A stretch of 64,000 nt of DNA, taken from positions 65,381,114 through 65,445,113 of the forward strand of contig NC_052504.1 in NCBI RefSeq assembly GCF_014356525.2, written 5' to 3'. The number at the start of each line of letters is the position of its first letter. The first letter of the stretch is position 1. A program made the position numbers and the translations under genes. This DNA is from Nilaparvata lugens (lineage: Eukaryota; Arthropoda; Insecta; Hemiptera; Delphacidae). The notes beneath the pieces were generated by a model. That model ran no database searches. It was not told the origin of the DNA and saw only the letters and a program-made list of their open reading frames with translations. Of the stretch, positions 35,719-48,752 are shown piece after piece.

Positions 35719-38700
35719 ATGAATCTTGAAGGGATTGAAGATCCAATCATATACGGCAATGATAAGGAAACAATTGAAGTTAACAATTTATTTTCTTTTG
35801 ACCCATGTAATTATCACGAACAGACGGGTACATTTTTCAACATTGTACACATGAATATACGTAGTACAGCCAAGAACTTTGATGAGTTTCTTTATTATAT
35901 AAGCAACAGTAATGTTAAATTTGATATTATAGTTTTAACAGAGACGTGGGTTCATAGTTCTTCTGCTTTCAACTTCAATATTGATGGCTATTCCGTTGTC
36001 AATCAAAACAATAGATTCACGAAATGTGATGGCCTATGTTTTTTCGTAAATAACGATATTGAATTCAGTAGAATTGATATCACAATAGACTTTACAAACA
36101 CAATCTGTCTGGATTTTGAATTTGATAGCAAAATGTACAAATTGTTGGCTCTTTATCGATCTCCGTCCTTAGCTGTGTCACGTTATTTTTTCAATAACGA
36201 GTGTTGCCCTGCTTGGCTGCAGTCGGTAGAGCATGAATTACAAGATATATAACCCTTATTGTGGTTCCTAGAATAATAATAATAATACCAATTTCTTACT
36301 GGCTCGCCCAGGAGCTCTGTATGACTCACGTCTTAATACGACCTCACTGAGTCTTATGAAATTAATTAGTGAATTTGAACTCAAATGTACAATTATTGAC
36401 AAAGGGACTTGTGCTCTATAAAATTGGTGGCTGTTCCTGGTGACCTCTGGCAAGCAAGTGGGCTCTCATCTCCCTTATTCTCTACGATCATACTTCCGTA
36501 TTCCAAATTTGCATATTATTTAAATATTTAACTACTACACCATTACATAATCAAAATAGTCCGTGTCAATCTGCTAGGCTATTACATGAATATTATGTGT
36601 TATATTTTATAATCACTCAGATTACATCTGGTACATGAACTGAGTAGTGATAACTTACAAATTCTTATCATTTATATAAATAATTAGGTTTATTTTTCAA
36701 TTGACTCACTTTTACCGCCAGTCAGTCACTGCAATTTGATTGGCTTATTCCAAAATTATAAATTTATCCATGCGCCTGATAGAATATACACACTTCCTTA
36801 ATATTTTTATTCATTTTACATATTTTGTACATGCTCATTTGACATAATAAATAATAATTTTAGGTTTATTAAATTGTTTTTCCTTTTACAATAACATGCC
36901 ATGTGGTTACCAAATCCTCTAGTCGAATGCTATTTGTTTACAACTAAAATTTGCCACAGGTGTCTGGCTAAATTTCAAATTATACGGCTTGACCAATTAT
37001 TTAGGTTGCCGACCAGTAAGTATTATAGAGCCTAACCTCAAAAATTTCTTATTTTATATAATTAAATAAATAGCAATAAAGTTCTTTTCTATTTGGCTGT
37101 TCGAATTGTAGCCAGGATACCCTTTATTATCTAATCTCTAATTTGTTGATATTGCACCCGGCGATAACAAAGCAGCTGTTTGCTAGAGACCTATAAAATC
37201 TTTTCATTTAGCAATTTTGCCAGTTAATCAAATTAATCTGTTATAGCTGTTAATAGTTTTCTTATCAGTTTGGATTCATATCTGCAGTCTTTACTGCCAG
37301 ACAGTTCCGTCATCTTGATAGGAGACATAAATATAGATATTCTCGACAATGATAGTTTAAGTAATTAATATCTAGGTGTCATGCAACTGAATGGATTCAA
37401 GTCATTTATAAATAAATCCACTCGAGCTCAAAACTATAGCAGCAGCTGCATTGATCACATATTTTTCAAAGCAAGATCCGATAAAGAGAGTGATACATTT
37501 GCAACTATTATAAAATCTACTATCACTGACCACTACTGTACCTCATTCCATATAAATTGCCTTTCTAATTCTATCCAAAATCCACCTGTTAGAAATACCT
37601 TTATGAAAATAAACTACGAGACATTGAAGAATGACTTAGTGGGAGAAAATTGGAATTGTTTAAATATGATACACTCTGAGGGCATTGATAAATTGGTAGA
37701 TGTTTTTATTTACAAATTTACCTATTACATAGATAGACACACTGATTTCATACACATATCACATAAGAAAAGGCCATTAAAAAAATGTATTACACAGAGT
37801 ATGGTGAGTGCAATGCGCAAAAGAGATAGAATGGCCCAAAAACTAAAAAGCAGCCTTTCAATACAGTTCTGAAAAATTATTATAAGAATTACAGAAACAC
37901 CTTAAATAACATTGTTAGAAATGCAAAAATTGAATATTTTAATAATAAGTTTGAATTGAACAAAGGTAATACAAAAAAGACATGGGAAAATATTAGAGAA
38001 ATTTTAGAAATAGAAAAAAACTCAAAGATAGAACCAAAAATAGATGCTGAAATATTTAATGATTATTTTGTAAATGTTGGGAAAAAATATGCAGAAGCAC
38101 TAGATAATGATAGAAATACATCTCCCCTACGATCATTATCCATACCTCCTGTAAATAGTCTCTATCTACATCCAACAAATGCTGTTGAAATTCACTCACG
38201 ATAAATTCCCTAAAAAATGATGCTTCACCTGGAGAGGATAAATTCACTGGTCGCTGCCTGAAACAAATCTCCCCTTTTATTGCTGGCCCACTTGAAATAA
38301 TAATAAATAGATGCTTTAGTGAGGGTTACTTTTCAAAACGTTTTAAAATAGCCAAAATGATATTAATCCATAAAATAGGCGATAAGACCAATCCAGCAAA
38401 TTATAGACCAATTAGCCTACTTAGCAATTTAGCTAAAATAATAGAAAGACTGATTAGAAAAGATTGGTTGACTTCCTAAATAAAAATAATTTAATTGCAA
38501 AAAATCAGTATGGTTTCCAGTCTGGTAAATCAATCAAAGATGCTGTTATGGTATTGATTGATTCAGTTAACAGGAATTTCAATAAGAACATTAAAACACT
38601 GGCTGTTTTCCTAGACTTGGCCAAAGCTTTTGATACCATACCTCATTCGACATTGATAGATAAGCTCAGATAATCTGCAGGATAGATCACAAACTATGAC

Positions 38701-39704
38701 CTTTAACAATAAAACTGATACAAGAATTCTAACAAGTTTTGGTCTTCCTCAAGGAACGGTCTTATCGCCAATATTATTCTTGATTTATTTGAATGATCTT
38801 CTCAAATTAAATATCCCGAATTCCACCAAGATATCTTTTGCTGATGATACAGTATTGTTATTTACTGGATCATCATGGAGAGAGGCATATGAAAACGCAA
38901 ATGAAGGATTAAGCATTGCTAAGCGATGGTTTGACGAGCATACTCTCACATTAAATTCAAATGAGACAAAATGTATTGCTTTTACTCCAACAAAAACTGG
39001 TGAACCACCTATTGAATTAGATATAAAAATTCACAACCATGACTCTCATAATATCGTATCTAGACCCAATAATTGTATCTATGGAACAATTGAAGAAGTC
39101 AATTTTCTAAAATATCTTGGAATAATAGTTGACAGTCACTTGAAATGGAACTTTCATGTACAACACATAATATCTTAATTGAAATACCTAATATACATTT
39201 TCTATAAAATTAATACTCTAAAGGATATAAAATCTTAAGAACCATATATCATGCATACGCTCACTCCTTGTTCCAATATGGAATAGAATTATGGGGGGGT
39301 ACCTTTGACACGCACTTTAATAGAATATTTACCCTGCAAAAGCATTTAATTAGAGCCGCTCTAAAATGGCCTAGACTGTATCCAAGCAGGAATTTGTTTG
39401 TTGAATTTGGGGTTCCAACGCTACGACAGGTCTTTGTAGAGAAAATCATTACACATGCCTTATTAGAAATAAGCAGCATCTTAATTTGAATACACATTTA
39501 CACAACCTTCGTCCGTCTGTTCTCAATCCTTATACTCGAAACTTTACAAGATTAACTATAAATAAACATCAATTCACATACTTCATGGAATACTTTGCTA
39601 ATATAGTCCCATATCACTTTATAAACAATAGAATAACAAGAAAACTAAGTAGTGAAATAGAAGAGTGGGTAAAAGCTAGAGTTTATTTCAAGATAAGTGT
39701 ATGA
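35719..39704 (+). pseudogene. LINE ORF2: endonuclease and reverse transcriptase, split and frameshifted
   Basis: ORF2 polyprotein of a non-LTR retrotransposon. The apurinic-type endonuclease shows HMNIRS, IIVLTETWV and LLALYRSPS, is interrupted at 36176 by element E1, and resumes after 37250 with LDSYLQSLLPDSSVILIGD, a stop at 37366, then SCIDHIFFK and ITDHYC. RT follows with NYRPISLLSN, QYGFQSGKS, AVFLDLAKAFDTIPH, FGLPQGTVLSPILF, catalytic FADD at 38837-38848, and FLKYLGIIVDSHLKW. The thumb (FQYGIELWGG) and the C-terminus follow, ending at TGA 39704. Frame breaks lie near 37870, 38205, 38465, 38670 (a deletion of part of the RT), 39177 and 39485. Inactive as written. It is clearly the same clade as 841-2432. 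Confidence 0.92.
36176..37243 (-). mobile_element. Element E1: solo-LTR-like insertion inside the LINE endonuclease
   Basis: About 1.07 kb that splits the endonuclease. TAGCTGT occurs on both sides (36170-36176 and 37244-37250), and both coding halves are in register around it, so the duplication is a real insertion scar. Read on the minus strand the element ends AATAACGTGACA, a CA end as in LTRs, with a CGTTATT/AATAACG hairpin at the terminus. It has the ACGTGAGTCATA donor motif at 36320-36331. Over several hundred bases it matches the reverse complement of 56290-56640 (for example GGCAAGCAAGTGGGCT against GGCAGGCAAGTGGGCT). No coding sequence. LTR identity is inferred from these features; the opposite end lacks TG. 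Confidence 0.7.
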
Positions 39705-39925
39705 AATGATAATTTTGTAATAACTGTAAGATCATAGTGTATAATCCGTCTGTTATAGTAAGTTTTTCTTGATTCTGTACGATGGGTATTATAGTTTAAA
39801 TCCACTTTTAGTCTTGATTAATGTTATAATATTTTTGTAATTTTCAATCGCACTCACTGCTAGCGAACAAGTTCCACTTATGCCGGTAGTGCCCTTTTAT
39901 ATAAATTTATTTACTTATAATATTA
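39705..39925 (+). other. LINE 3' UTR and end
   Basis: Follows the ORF2 stop and ends in TTTTATATAAATTTATTTA, a typical 3' end for this group. The neighbouring family D element starts shortly after. Confidence 0.55.
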
Positions 39926-39954
39926 TTATAGTATCTATCATATTTTTTTTTTAA

Positions 39955-41016
39955 TTGAATGATCAAAATAATCTGATTTGTTGACATGACATGGTGTATC
40001 ATTCTAAATTAGAGTATATCATAATTTTCAAAGTTTATTATTATTTCAAAGTTTTGAGTGATAAGTGAGTGTTATTTTGTTATTCAATTTGGTTTTTCAA
40101 AAATCTAAATTAAAACTTTTCTGTTTTCAAATGTTTGGACTGAAAATTGGACCTGAATTCCAGAGTTTGGAACATAACCTACTTTTAGGAATATTTATAG
40201 AGTATAAATCGAAATTCGGTAGGAAACAGTTTTGGAAAGTGCCTGTTAGTCCTTCCCCAATTATTTGAAAGAATTGTGTTCTGTTTATCAAAAATAAATA
40301 ACGAGCGAAGCTCGGTGCCCCATCATTGGTTATTTATACGGATATTTATGTCAAACGGATCTCGAAAACGGCTGTAACGGTTTTCATGAAATTTGGAATA
40401 TAGTTGGTTTCATGATATAAAAATTCGATTGAACTAGGTGTTGTCTAGGTCTTTCCCTGGGAAAACTCTCTGAAGGACATGAGAAGGATAATAATTATTC
40501 ATCCTTGGAAAAACACATAATTTCGTCGTCTGTTGATAACGGATGATGGGAGTGCCTGTGTGGGAGAGGAACAGAATCATGTTCAGCTTCAACTATTTGC
40601 AATCAATCAGCTTATCTCACAAAAAATATAATCTAGAAATATTTTAATCAACTTGATAAAAATAATCTGATTTGTTTACATGACTTGGATATCATTCTAA
40701 ATTAGAGTATATCATGATTTTCAAAGTGTATCATTATTTTACAGTTTTAAGTGATAAGTGAGTGTTATTTTTTGCTATTCAATTTGGTTTGTAAACAATC
40801 TAAATTAGAACTTTTCTGTTTTCAATTGTTTGAAATGGATGAAAATAGGACCTGTATTCAAGTGTATGGAACATAACCTACTTTTTGTGTATAAATCAAA
40901 ATCCGGAGAAGAAAAAGTTTTGGGCTGTTCCTGTTAGTCCTTCCCCAATCATTTTAAAGAATTGTGTTCTGTTTATCAATAAAAGAATAACGAGCGAAGC
41001 ACGGTGTCTCGATATT
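39955..41016 (+). mobile_element. Two family D segments, D3 and D4, head to tail
   Basis: D3 (about 39955-40322) and D4 (about 40323-41016) each end in AACGAGCGAAGC followed by TCGGTGCCCC or ACGGTGTCTC, the D hairpin end. D4 starts with the inner D block (TTATTTATACGGATATTTATG, CGAAAACGG, TGGAAAAACACATAATTTCG). D3 lacks the TC-start half. Non-coding. Confidence 0.7.
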
Positions 41017-41084
41017 TTCTATTATACTCACTAACTAATAATATTTCTATGCATCACATTGGCTTACTTTCTCATTTAATATCG

Positions 41085-41488
41085 GGGCACCGAGCTTCGC
41101 TCGTTATTTTTATTTATTAATAAAAAAAACACAGTTCTCTAAAATGATAATGATAGTGTTTATATTTCACAGCTGGCTATATGTCATCTTATGAATTTCG
41201 GGGATGCGAAATTTTGATTTTTCATATACTCACTCACTCACTCACTTTTTTACTATCCACAGCTGTTTCAGCCAAGGATGAATTATCCTTTTAATGTCGT
41301 TCAGCGAGTTTTCCCAAGGATGAGACCTAGTGCAATCGAAGTTTTATATCATAAACCTACTATGTTCCAAATTTCGTGAAAACCGTTAGAGCCGTTTTCG
41401 AGATCCGTTGAACATAAATATCCAGATATAAATAAATAGAAATAACCAGATATAAAAATACAGAAATTGCTCGCTTAATATAATAGGA
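41085..41488 (-). mobile_element. Family D element D5, short variant
   Basis: Hairpin end ATCGGGGCACCGAGCTTCGC at 41085; start TCCTATTATATTAAGCGAGC read from 41488. Contains a CACT tandem run (ACTCACTCACTCACTC near 41226) and TCACAGCTGGCTATATGTC, also found inverted in the copy ending at 47560, which defines a D subfamily. Confidence 0.72.
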
Positions 41489-41554
41489 TAAATATCAACT
41501 AGTATTCAAGTATTTCTCAGAACTAATTTCCTAGTTCTGAGATATAATACCATT

Positions 41555-42267
41555 AATATCGGGGCACCGAGCTTCGCTTGTTATTTATTTATTGATAAAC
41601 AGAGCACAATTCTTCAAAATGATTGGGGAAGGACAAACAGGCACTGCCCAAAACTGATTCTTCCTCGAATTTTGATTTATACACTATAAATGGTCCAAAA
41701 AGTAGGTTATGTTTCATACACTTGAATTCAGGTCCAATTTTCAGTCAAAATATTTAAAAACAGAAACGTTCTAATTTGGATTGTTTACAAACCAAATTGA
41801 AAACAAAATTATACTCACTAATCACATAAAACTGTAAATAATGATCAACTTTTAATATTATGATAATTATACTCTAATTTAGAGTGATAAACCATGTCAT
41901 GTCAACAAATCAGATTATTTTGATAGAGTCTATTAAAATTTGAAGATAATATTTCTCGCTAGATACGGTAAGCTGTTTTAATGATTACACAGCTGATCTC
42001 CCACACAGGCACAAGCATCTTCTGTTATCGACAGACGACGAAATCTGTTCTTCCAAGGATGAATTATCCTTTTAATGTCCTTCGGAGAGTTTTTTCAGGG
42101 ATGAGACCTATAGTGCAATCGAATCTTTATATTATGAACCTACTATGTTCTGAATTTTGTGAGAATCGTTAGCGCCGTTTTCGAGATCCGGTGAAATACA
42201 AACATATAAGCATCTAAACATCCAAACATATAAACAACAGAAATTGCTCGTTTAATAGTATATGGGA
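41555..42267 (-). mobile_element. Family D element D6
   Basis: Near full-length D copy: hairpin end at 41560-41585, body matching D1, and a start region containing TAAACATCC/TAAACATATA-type minisatellite units (42198-42232) before AGAAATTGCTCGTTTAATAG. Those units resemble the array at 2436. Confidence 0.75.
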
Positions 42268-42292
42268 TTCCTAAATTTATAATTGCATACGA

Positions 42293-43112
42293 TCTATATA
42301 AATAAAAATCGAGCCTCAAATTTTGACATACAATAACTTTTATGTGTGCACCGAATTTGATGATTTTTTAGGGTTGTGTTCGTTATGTTCAGGACCAGGT
42401 TTATGGCCTAACAAATTTATAATCCGACTCCAGGACACTTTCCTACGGTCCTTCAGAGTTTACATGAAATCCTTATCTTTATGGGAAAAGATTTGTGAGC
42501 TGGCCACACACAGAAATAAAAATCAGCTGTTATAATCAGTGCGTCATCCAACAGCCGTCGGTAGATCTGTTTTTCTATTCTCTTTCTACTGATTCACAAA
42601 ATTTTAAAATGCCGCGGTACGAACGACGTCAAAACTTGGGTCGTAGAAACTTGGGTCGCTAAACTCGAAATACTGTAAATAATTCATGCACGGGAAAATC
42701 AGCAGCAAGGAGATATACCATTCAATTTCCCAGCAAGCTGCATTCAACTATATTTTAAAAATACAGATTGCTGCACAACTAACTAAGCTCATAGGAAGTC
42801 CATATTGAGATATAAATAAATGTAAATACTGATTGTTGAATAATTTTCATAAAAATATAGTGCATCAGATTAAGCTAAGGCTAAGCACACCTGAGGAGAC
42901 GCGGCTTGGTGATCTCATGGAGATTGCCTTATCACACCGTTCCACGCCATGCCCGATTCAGTGTGTGCGAGTTCTTCCATTCAAACCAATAAGCAAGAAG
43001 CACATGGATGCAAAATGTCGCATCACGCCTCCTCAGTTGTGCGTGCATTCAGGTAAAGTTTGTCATGAGATGCATAACTATTTGGCGGTACGAAGATCGC
43101 CGGGCCAGCTAG
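42293..43112 (+). mobile_element. Helitron, 820 bp, both termini intact
   Basis: Starts TCTATATAAATAAAAATCGA at 42293 after A (42292). Ends with GGCGGTACGAAGATCGCC (stem GGCG/CGCC), GGGCCAGCTAG at 43112, then T (43113). These are the terminal rules of canonical Helitrons: 5' TC, a 3' hairpin about ten bases before CTAG, and insertion between A and T. The right third is GC-richer and keeps a 95-codon frame (42833-43120) with PCPIQCVRVLPF and RCRITPPQLCVH, possibly captured or relict coding DNA. No Rep or helicase motif is present, so it is non-autonomous. Confidence 0.9.
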
Positions 43113-43297
43113 TATTATAATATAAAGAAATCTGTGAACAATTTGGTAAAGATATTCGATGAAATCATCGATGAGTTATTTCAGTTGATTGAGGGAATTT
43201 CATTTCATAGAATAATGGTGGTTTCCAAGATGATTACATCATATATCTTATCTTTTTCTTAATAAGACATTCCTGTATTAATTCTAACATTTAAAAA

Positions 43298-43861
43298 TCT
43301 GGTGTGGCTCACTCACACAACTTTCCTTGCCGTTATGAAAATTGATCACCTGACGCTAGTGTTCACGCGCATCACAAGTCTACTATTCTAAGATCCAAGC
43401 CAGCTGATGACAGGACAATAACGCTGGAGATACACGAAGTCTGCTATCTCGTCATAGTAAATGATTTAATAGAATCAACAGTTGCCAACAGTTTGCAATT
43501 GAAATATTAACATTTTCTCGAATTTCGAGCTTATTTTAAAGTTTAGGTTAAAATGTTACTCAACATTAATTGTAGAGATTTTCATGTTCAATCTTTTCCA
43601 CTTGGAATTTTTTGTTTAAATTGTATCTGAAGCCTGATAATTGTGAATCTAAAGTCAAACTTTGCATAGATGCGGTGGAGTTCCTGGAATTTTCACAGAT
43701 ATGGGACTTGTAGCAGTTGTTAGAGCTGATCAATGACTATTCTAAGTATGAATTTGATCAAAATCGTTGAGCCGTTTTCGAGAAAATCGCGAAAAACCTT
43801 GTTTTTGACAACATTTTCGCCATTCTAGCCGCCATTCTAGCCACACACACACCACACACAC

Positions 43862-43915
<54 letters not shown>

Positions 43916-43970
43916 ACACACACACACAACACACCACACACACCACACACACACACACACACACACCACA

Positions 43971-44003
<33 letters not shown>

Positions 44004-44131
44004 AAAATCATTTTTTTTGACTCAGGGTACCTTGAAATGTATAGAAACTTATAAATTGGGGTACCTTAATTTTTTCGGAAAGCAATACTTTACTTACCTA
44101 TGGTAATAAGGCAAGTAAAGTAAAAATAGTT
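43298..44131 (+). mobile_element. Family C element C1
   Basis: Begins AATCTGGTGTGGCTCACTC and ends near AAGTAAAGTAAAAATAG. The order of blocks matches C3: CCTGACGCTAGTGTTC, GAGCCGTTTTCGAGAAAATC, then a CA-rich array (43837-44001), then CTCAGGGTACCTTG. Frames through the array encode Cys/Val repeats only. Family C is non-coding; the sub-terminal inverted ACTTTCCTTGCC and the variable internal microsatellite recall Helentron-type non-autonomous elements, which is inference. Confidence 0.75.
43837..44001. repeat. CA-rich microsatellite within C1
   Basis: Imperfect CA repeat broken by ACCAC and ACAAC interruptions. Confidence 0.95.
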
Positions 44132-44469
44132 TTGCAAAAAAATATAAAAACGCCCTGTTATTATGCTGTGGAATAAATTGAGATCTAAACTATTTTGTTC
44201 AGATCTGATGAGAATGAAACAGCCGGTACATGGCAACAGCTGCCACAAATGATTTGTTTACGAAAAAGCCTTTCCAAATGCCCTGTTTGGAATGTAGGAA
44301 CCATTCTTCTTCTAATGAAGCAATATTCAAAATAATGGATAGTACAAACAACATAGCTGTAAAAGTCCATTTGAGAAATAAATCGTTCATTCTTGTACAA
44401 TTCCATTTTCATGAGGATATCTAACTAGAATACTACCGGTTATATGATTAATACAGAGTTGAGAAAGGT
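44132..44469 (+). other. Spacer with a 64-codon ORF, unassigned
   Basis: ATG at 44230 opens 64 codons to TAA at 44422 (starting MATAATNDLFTKKPFQMPCL, ending HFHEDI). There is one CLEC pair and no recognisable domain. No splice signals or neighbours support a gene. Confidence 0.2.
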
Positions 44470-44600
44470 TTTTACTTTCCTTGCCCTATTACCATAGGTA
44501 AGGAAAGTATTGCTTTCCGAAAAAAATTAAGGTACCCCAATTTCTAATTTTTTTATACGTTTCAAGTCCCCTGAGTCCAAAAAAGTGGATTCATAATGGT
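44470..44600 (-). mobile_element. Family C end fragment C5
   Basis: Contains only the terminal 130 bp of C in inverted orientation, including the perfect hairpin ACTTTCCTT (44474-44482) with AAGGAAAGT (44500-44508). Truncated at about 44600. Confidence 0.75.
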
Positions 44601-46016
44601 GGAATATCTCGTCCGCTCATGCTGCTCTGCTCTGCTCTTATCCCAGTTTCGGTTCCAACACATTTTCTGCAACCAACTTTCTTTTTGGTTATTGGTATCA
44701 TAATATTTCGGCTGGCAATTCAAGCTTAGCTTAGTTTATATCTCACAAGTTATCACTGTGTCGATTGCACACTATTGGCAATATTCCCCATAGTCCCAAC
44801 AACCAAATACACCAACTTGTCTATCCATACTGGAATATTAACAAAATTATAATTGAGATTTCTAAGAATAGCACTGGTTTGACTCCCAAAAAAGGTTTTC
44901 ACAATACTTGAATATTAAGATGTTAAACTCTCTGATAATAAATTCACAACAATCATATTAGATTGAAATATTGGAAATGTTTCATTGGATATCCAATCAT
45001 AGTTGCTGATTGAGCAATTAAAAATTTTATATCCTGTTTTGTTTCAGACTGAAGAAGAAATTGTTATCATATTATGTTTTATATTCATTATATACCAGCA
45101 GCTAAAGTAGTAGAATGTGTAATCATTTTTCTATGATTTTAGAAAAAACTTCAGGCCTCACAAGTTTTGTTCTTGTGAATATGAAAGTATCAAATTGAAC
45201 AAAATCACCTTTTCTTCCAAGCATGCAATATATTTGATAAACTTTTACGATAATAACATTGTATGAGGATGATAATAAAATATAAGATGCTTCAATAGGT
45301 ATTCAAAAATGTTGATGATTAGAGTTTCCATTGAGTTGTTCATTGAAATAATATTGTGAGAGCTTAAATAGAACGTTTTAATTGACATTGCAAGGAAAGC
45401 AGTATATAGTTTGAATTTCAGGAGAAGTGCAGTATTGTGCTATCACATTAGTAAGGTAACAGTAGGAAGAAGACTAGTGTCAAATTATATTAGTTTCAGG
45501 TTGCATTCTGTAATAACTCACTTAACCCTGAGTCCCCAATATTGTAATAGCTTGACTCTACCATCTCATGATAAAGGCATAACGGTATTACCGTTCAACA
45601 TCTCTATCGCAATTTGAAACCTATGCTTCTATCTTTAAATTTGGGATGGAGGCTGAGAAACTTGGGAATTCTCAGTATTCAGATGAATCGCAAGGTCTCA
45701 CGTAGGCCTATACACGTCTTCGTCTTCGAGAATGCTCAATAAAAAGTTCAAGGAAATTGAATTCAGTCTCCGACACGAAGATCAAGTACAAAAGAAGTTA
45801 TGCACCTGGGAAAACGTTTGATGCTTTCAAATTCATATTCAGTACTGTACTCATATATTGGATAAATTATCTATGAATGCTTATTCCATTCAATAATTGG
45901 AATTATCCTTCAAATGAAAAAAAACTTTTGTAATAACGTCATATTAAATAATTATTTATCTTTCCAATGAATATTAATTATTCAAAGAAAATTATTCAAG
46001 ATATATCAGTGAATAC
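44601..46016. other. 1.4 kb, no gene recognised
   Basis: AT-rich, short frames only; no exon-like codon structure or repeat shared with the rest of the window seen. Confidence 0.45.
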
Positions 46017-46065
46017 ATCCTATAATATTAAGCGAGCAATTTCTGTATTCATATATCTAGTTATT

Positions 46066-47175
<1,110 letters not shown>

Positions 47176-47176
<1 letters not shown>

Positions 47177-47262
47177 TTTATATCTGGTTATTTTTATATC
47201 TGGTTATTTTTATACCTGGTTATTTCTATATCTGGTTATTTTTATATCTGGCTATTTTCATA
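47176..47262. repeat. Minisatellite TTATTTTTATATCTGG, about five units
   Basis: A 16-17-bp unit repeated five times with one-base changes, in the start region of D7. Other D copies carry one or two units here (TTATATTATCTGG, CCAGATATAAATAA). Confidence 0.85.
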
Positions 47263-47560
47263 TGAATATTGTTATTTATGTTAACAGATCTCGAAAACGG
47301 CTCTAACGATTTTCACGAAATTTGGAACATAGTGGGTTTATGATATAAAGATTCAATTGCTCCAAGTCTCATCCTTGGGAGAACTCGCTGAACGACATTA
47401 AAAAGATAATTCATCCTTGGCTGAAACAGCTGTGGATAGTAAAAAAATGAGTATGTGAAATATCAAAATATCGCATCCCCGAAATTCATAAGATGGCGTA
47501 TAGCCAGCTGTGAAATATAAACACGATCATTTTAGAGAATTGTGTTCTGTTTTGTCATCA

Positions 47561-48369
47561 TAGTTATTGGTTGAGTTCAAAGCCACTGATCGGTGAGTGA
47601 ACGATGAGACCGGTGAGTGAACGTGGCTCTGAATGAAGCACTGTTTGGTCGTTGAACGATGTTAGACTCACATTAGCGCTAGGATACTTTGGGGGGACAA
47701 CCTGGAAGATTATTACATACTGAAGATCTTGAAGAAATTTGTAATCTATAATATTACAAAAAAATATATATATTATATAATATCTCGCGCTAAAATACCT
47801 CAATGGTAGCCTTTAATTTCAAGTAAGAGCTAGCATTGGGAAGGCATAGGCATTGTGGGTTTATACCTCTTCATGGTCTTTGGTCTAACTCATAAGAAAA
47901 AAAATACGTCATATCAGGTTCGTTCACTGATCAGCTCATCATACTTTTCTAACCGTTGGAAAATAACGTAAACAGAGTTGTAGCTGAATGCAAACAGACA
48001 TGGCCGAATACAAGGATTGAATACAAACAATGGACTCTATTATTATTTATTTGAGAGCAGAGAAATGCATGATTACATAAACTCAATAAAATTTGAAATA
48101 TATTACAAAGCGTTTCAAACAACTCCAATCAATTGTTGGTTTTTCTATTTTAATTGATTATACAATTAAATAGGTTAGGTTCTAGTTTTGTTTACAAATA
48201 TATTAAGCAGCAGACGAAACATCTGTCAGTCATGACTCATGAGCAACCGTTCAGCCACACAATGCATACAGAATGGAAGGTATCAATCTAACCAAAACTT
48301 GAGTGCACAAAGACCACGACACGTGACTGCATCATCTTGTTAGAAATTAAAATTACTGCTATATTACAT
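47561..48369. other. No gene recognised
   Basis: A near-repeat CGGTGAGTGAACG occurs twice at about 47590-47625. Otherwise AT-rich sequence with nothing identifiable. Confidence 0.4.
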
Positions 48370-48752
48370 CGATTTGATCAACATAATCTGATTTGTCGAC
48401 ATGACATGATAATCCTCCTAAACTAAAGTATATCATAATTTTCGAAGTTGATAATTATTTGACAATTTTAAGTGATTAGTGAGTGTTATTTTGTTATTTA
48501 ATTTGGTTTGTATATAATCTGAATTATAATTTTTTTGTTTTCAAATCTTTGAACAGAAAATTGAACCTGAATTCAAGTGTATGGAACATAACCTACTTTC
48601 TGGACTATTTATAGTGTAAAAATCAAAATTCGGGAAAGAAACAGTTTTGGGCTGTGCCTGTTAGTACTTCCCCAATCATTTTAAAGAATTGTGTTCGGTT
48701 TATCAAAAGCCAATAAATAAATAACGAGCAAAGCTTTGTGCCCCGATATTAT
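48370..48752 (+). mobile_element. Family D element D8, 3' half
   Basis: Begins within the D body (CAACATAATCTGATTTGTCG) and ends at the hairpin-type text AACGAGCAAAGCTTTGTGCC. Lacks the TC start. Confidence 0.72.

Noticed and set aside
36190..36290. Free tRNA-derived SINE in the LINE
   Set aside because: The A-box-like text is at the same terminal position in both E copies and the flanking duplication encloses 1.07 kb, so it is better explained as part of E.
43742..44011. Cys/Val and His/Thr repeat proteins at CA/GT arrays (also 46122-46614 and 50415-50682)
   Set aside because: Pure translation of dinucleotide repeats.
44230..44424. 64-codon ORF with a CLEC pair
   Set aside because: Chance frame length in AT-rich DNA; no homologue recognised and no splice or promoter context.
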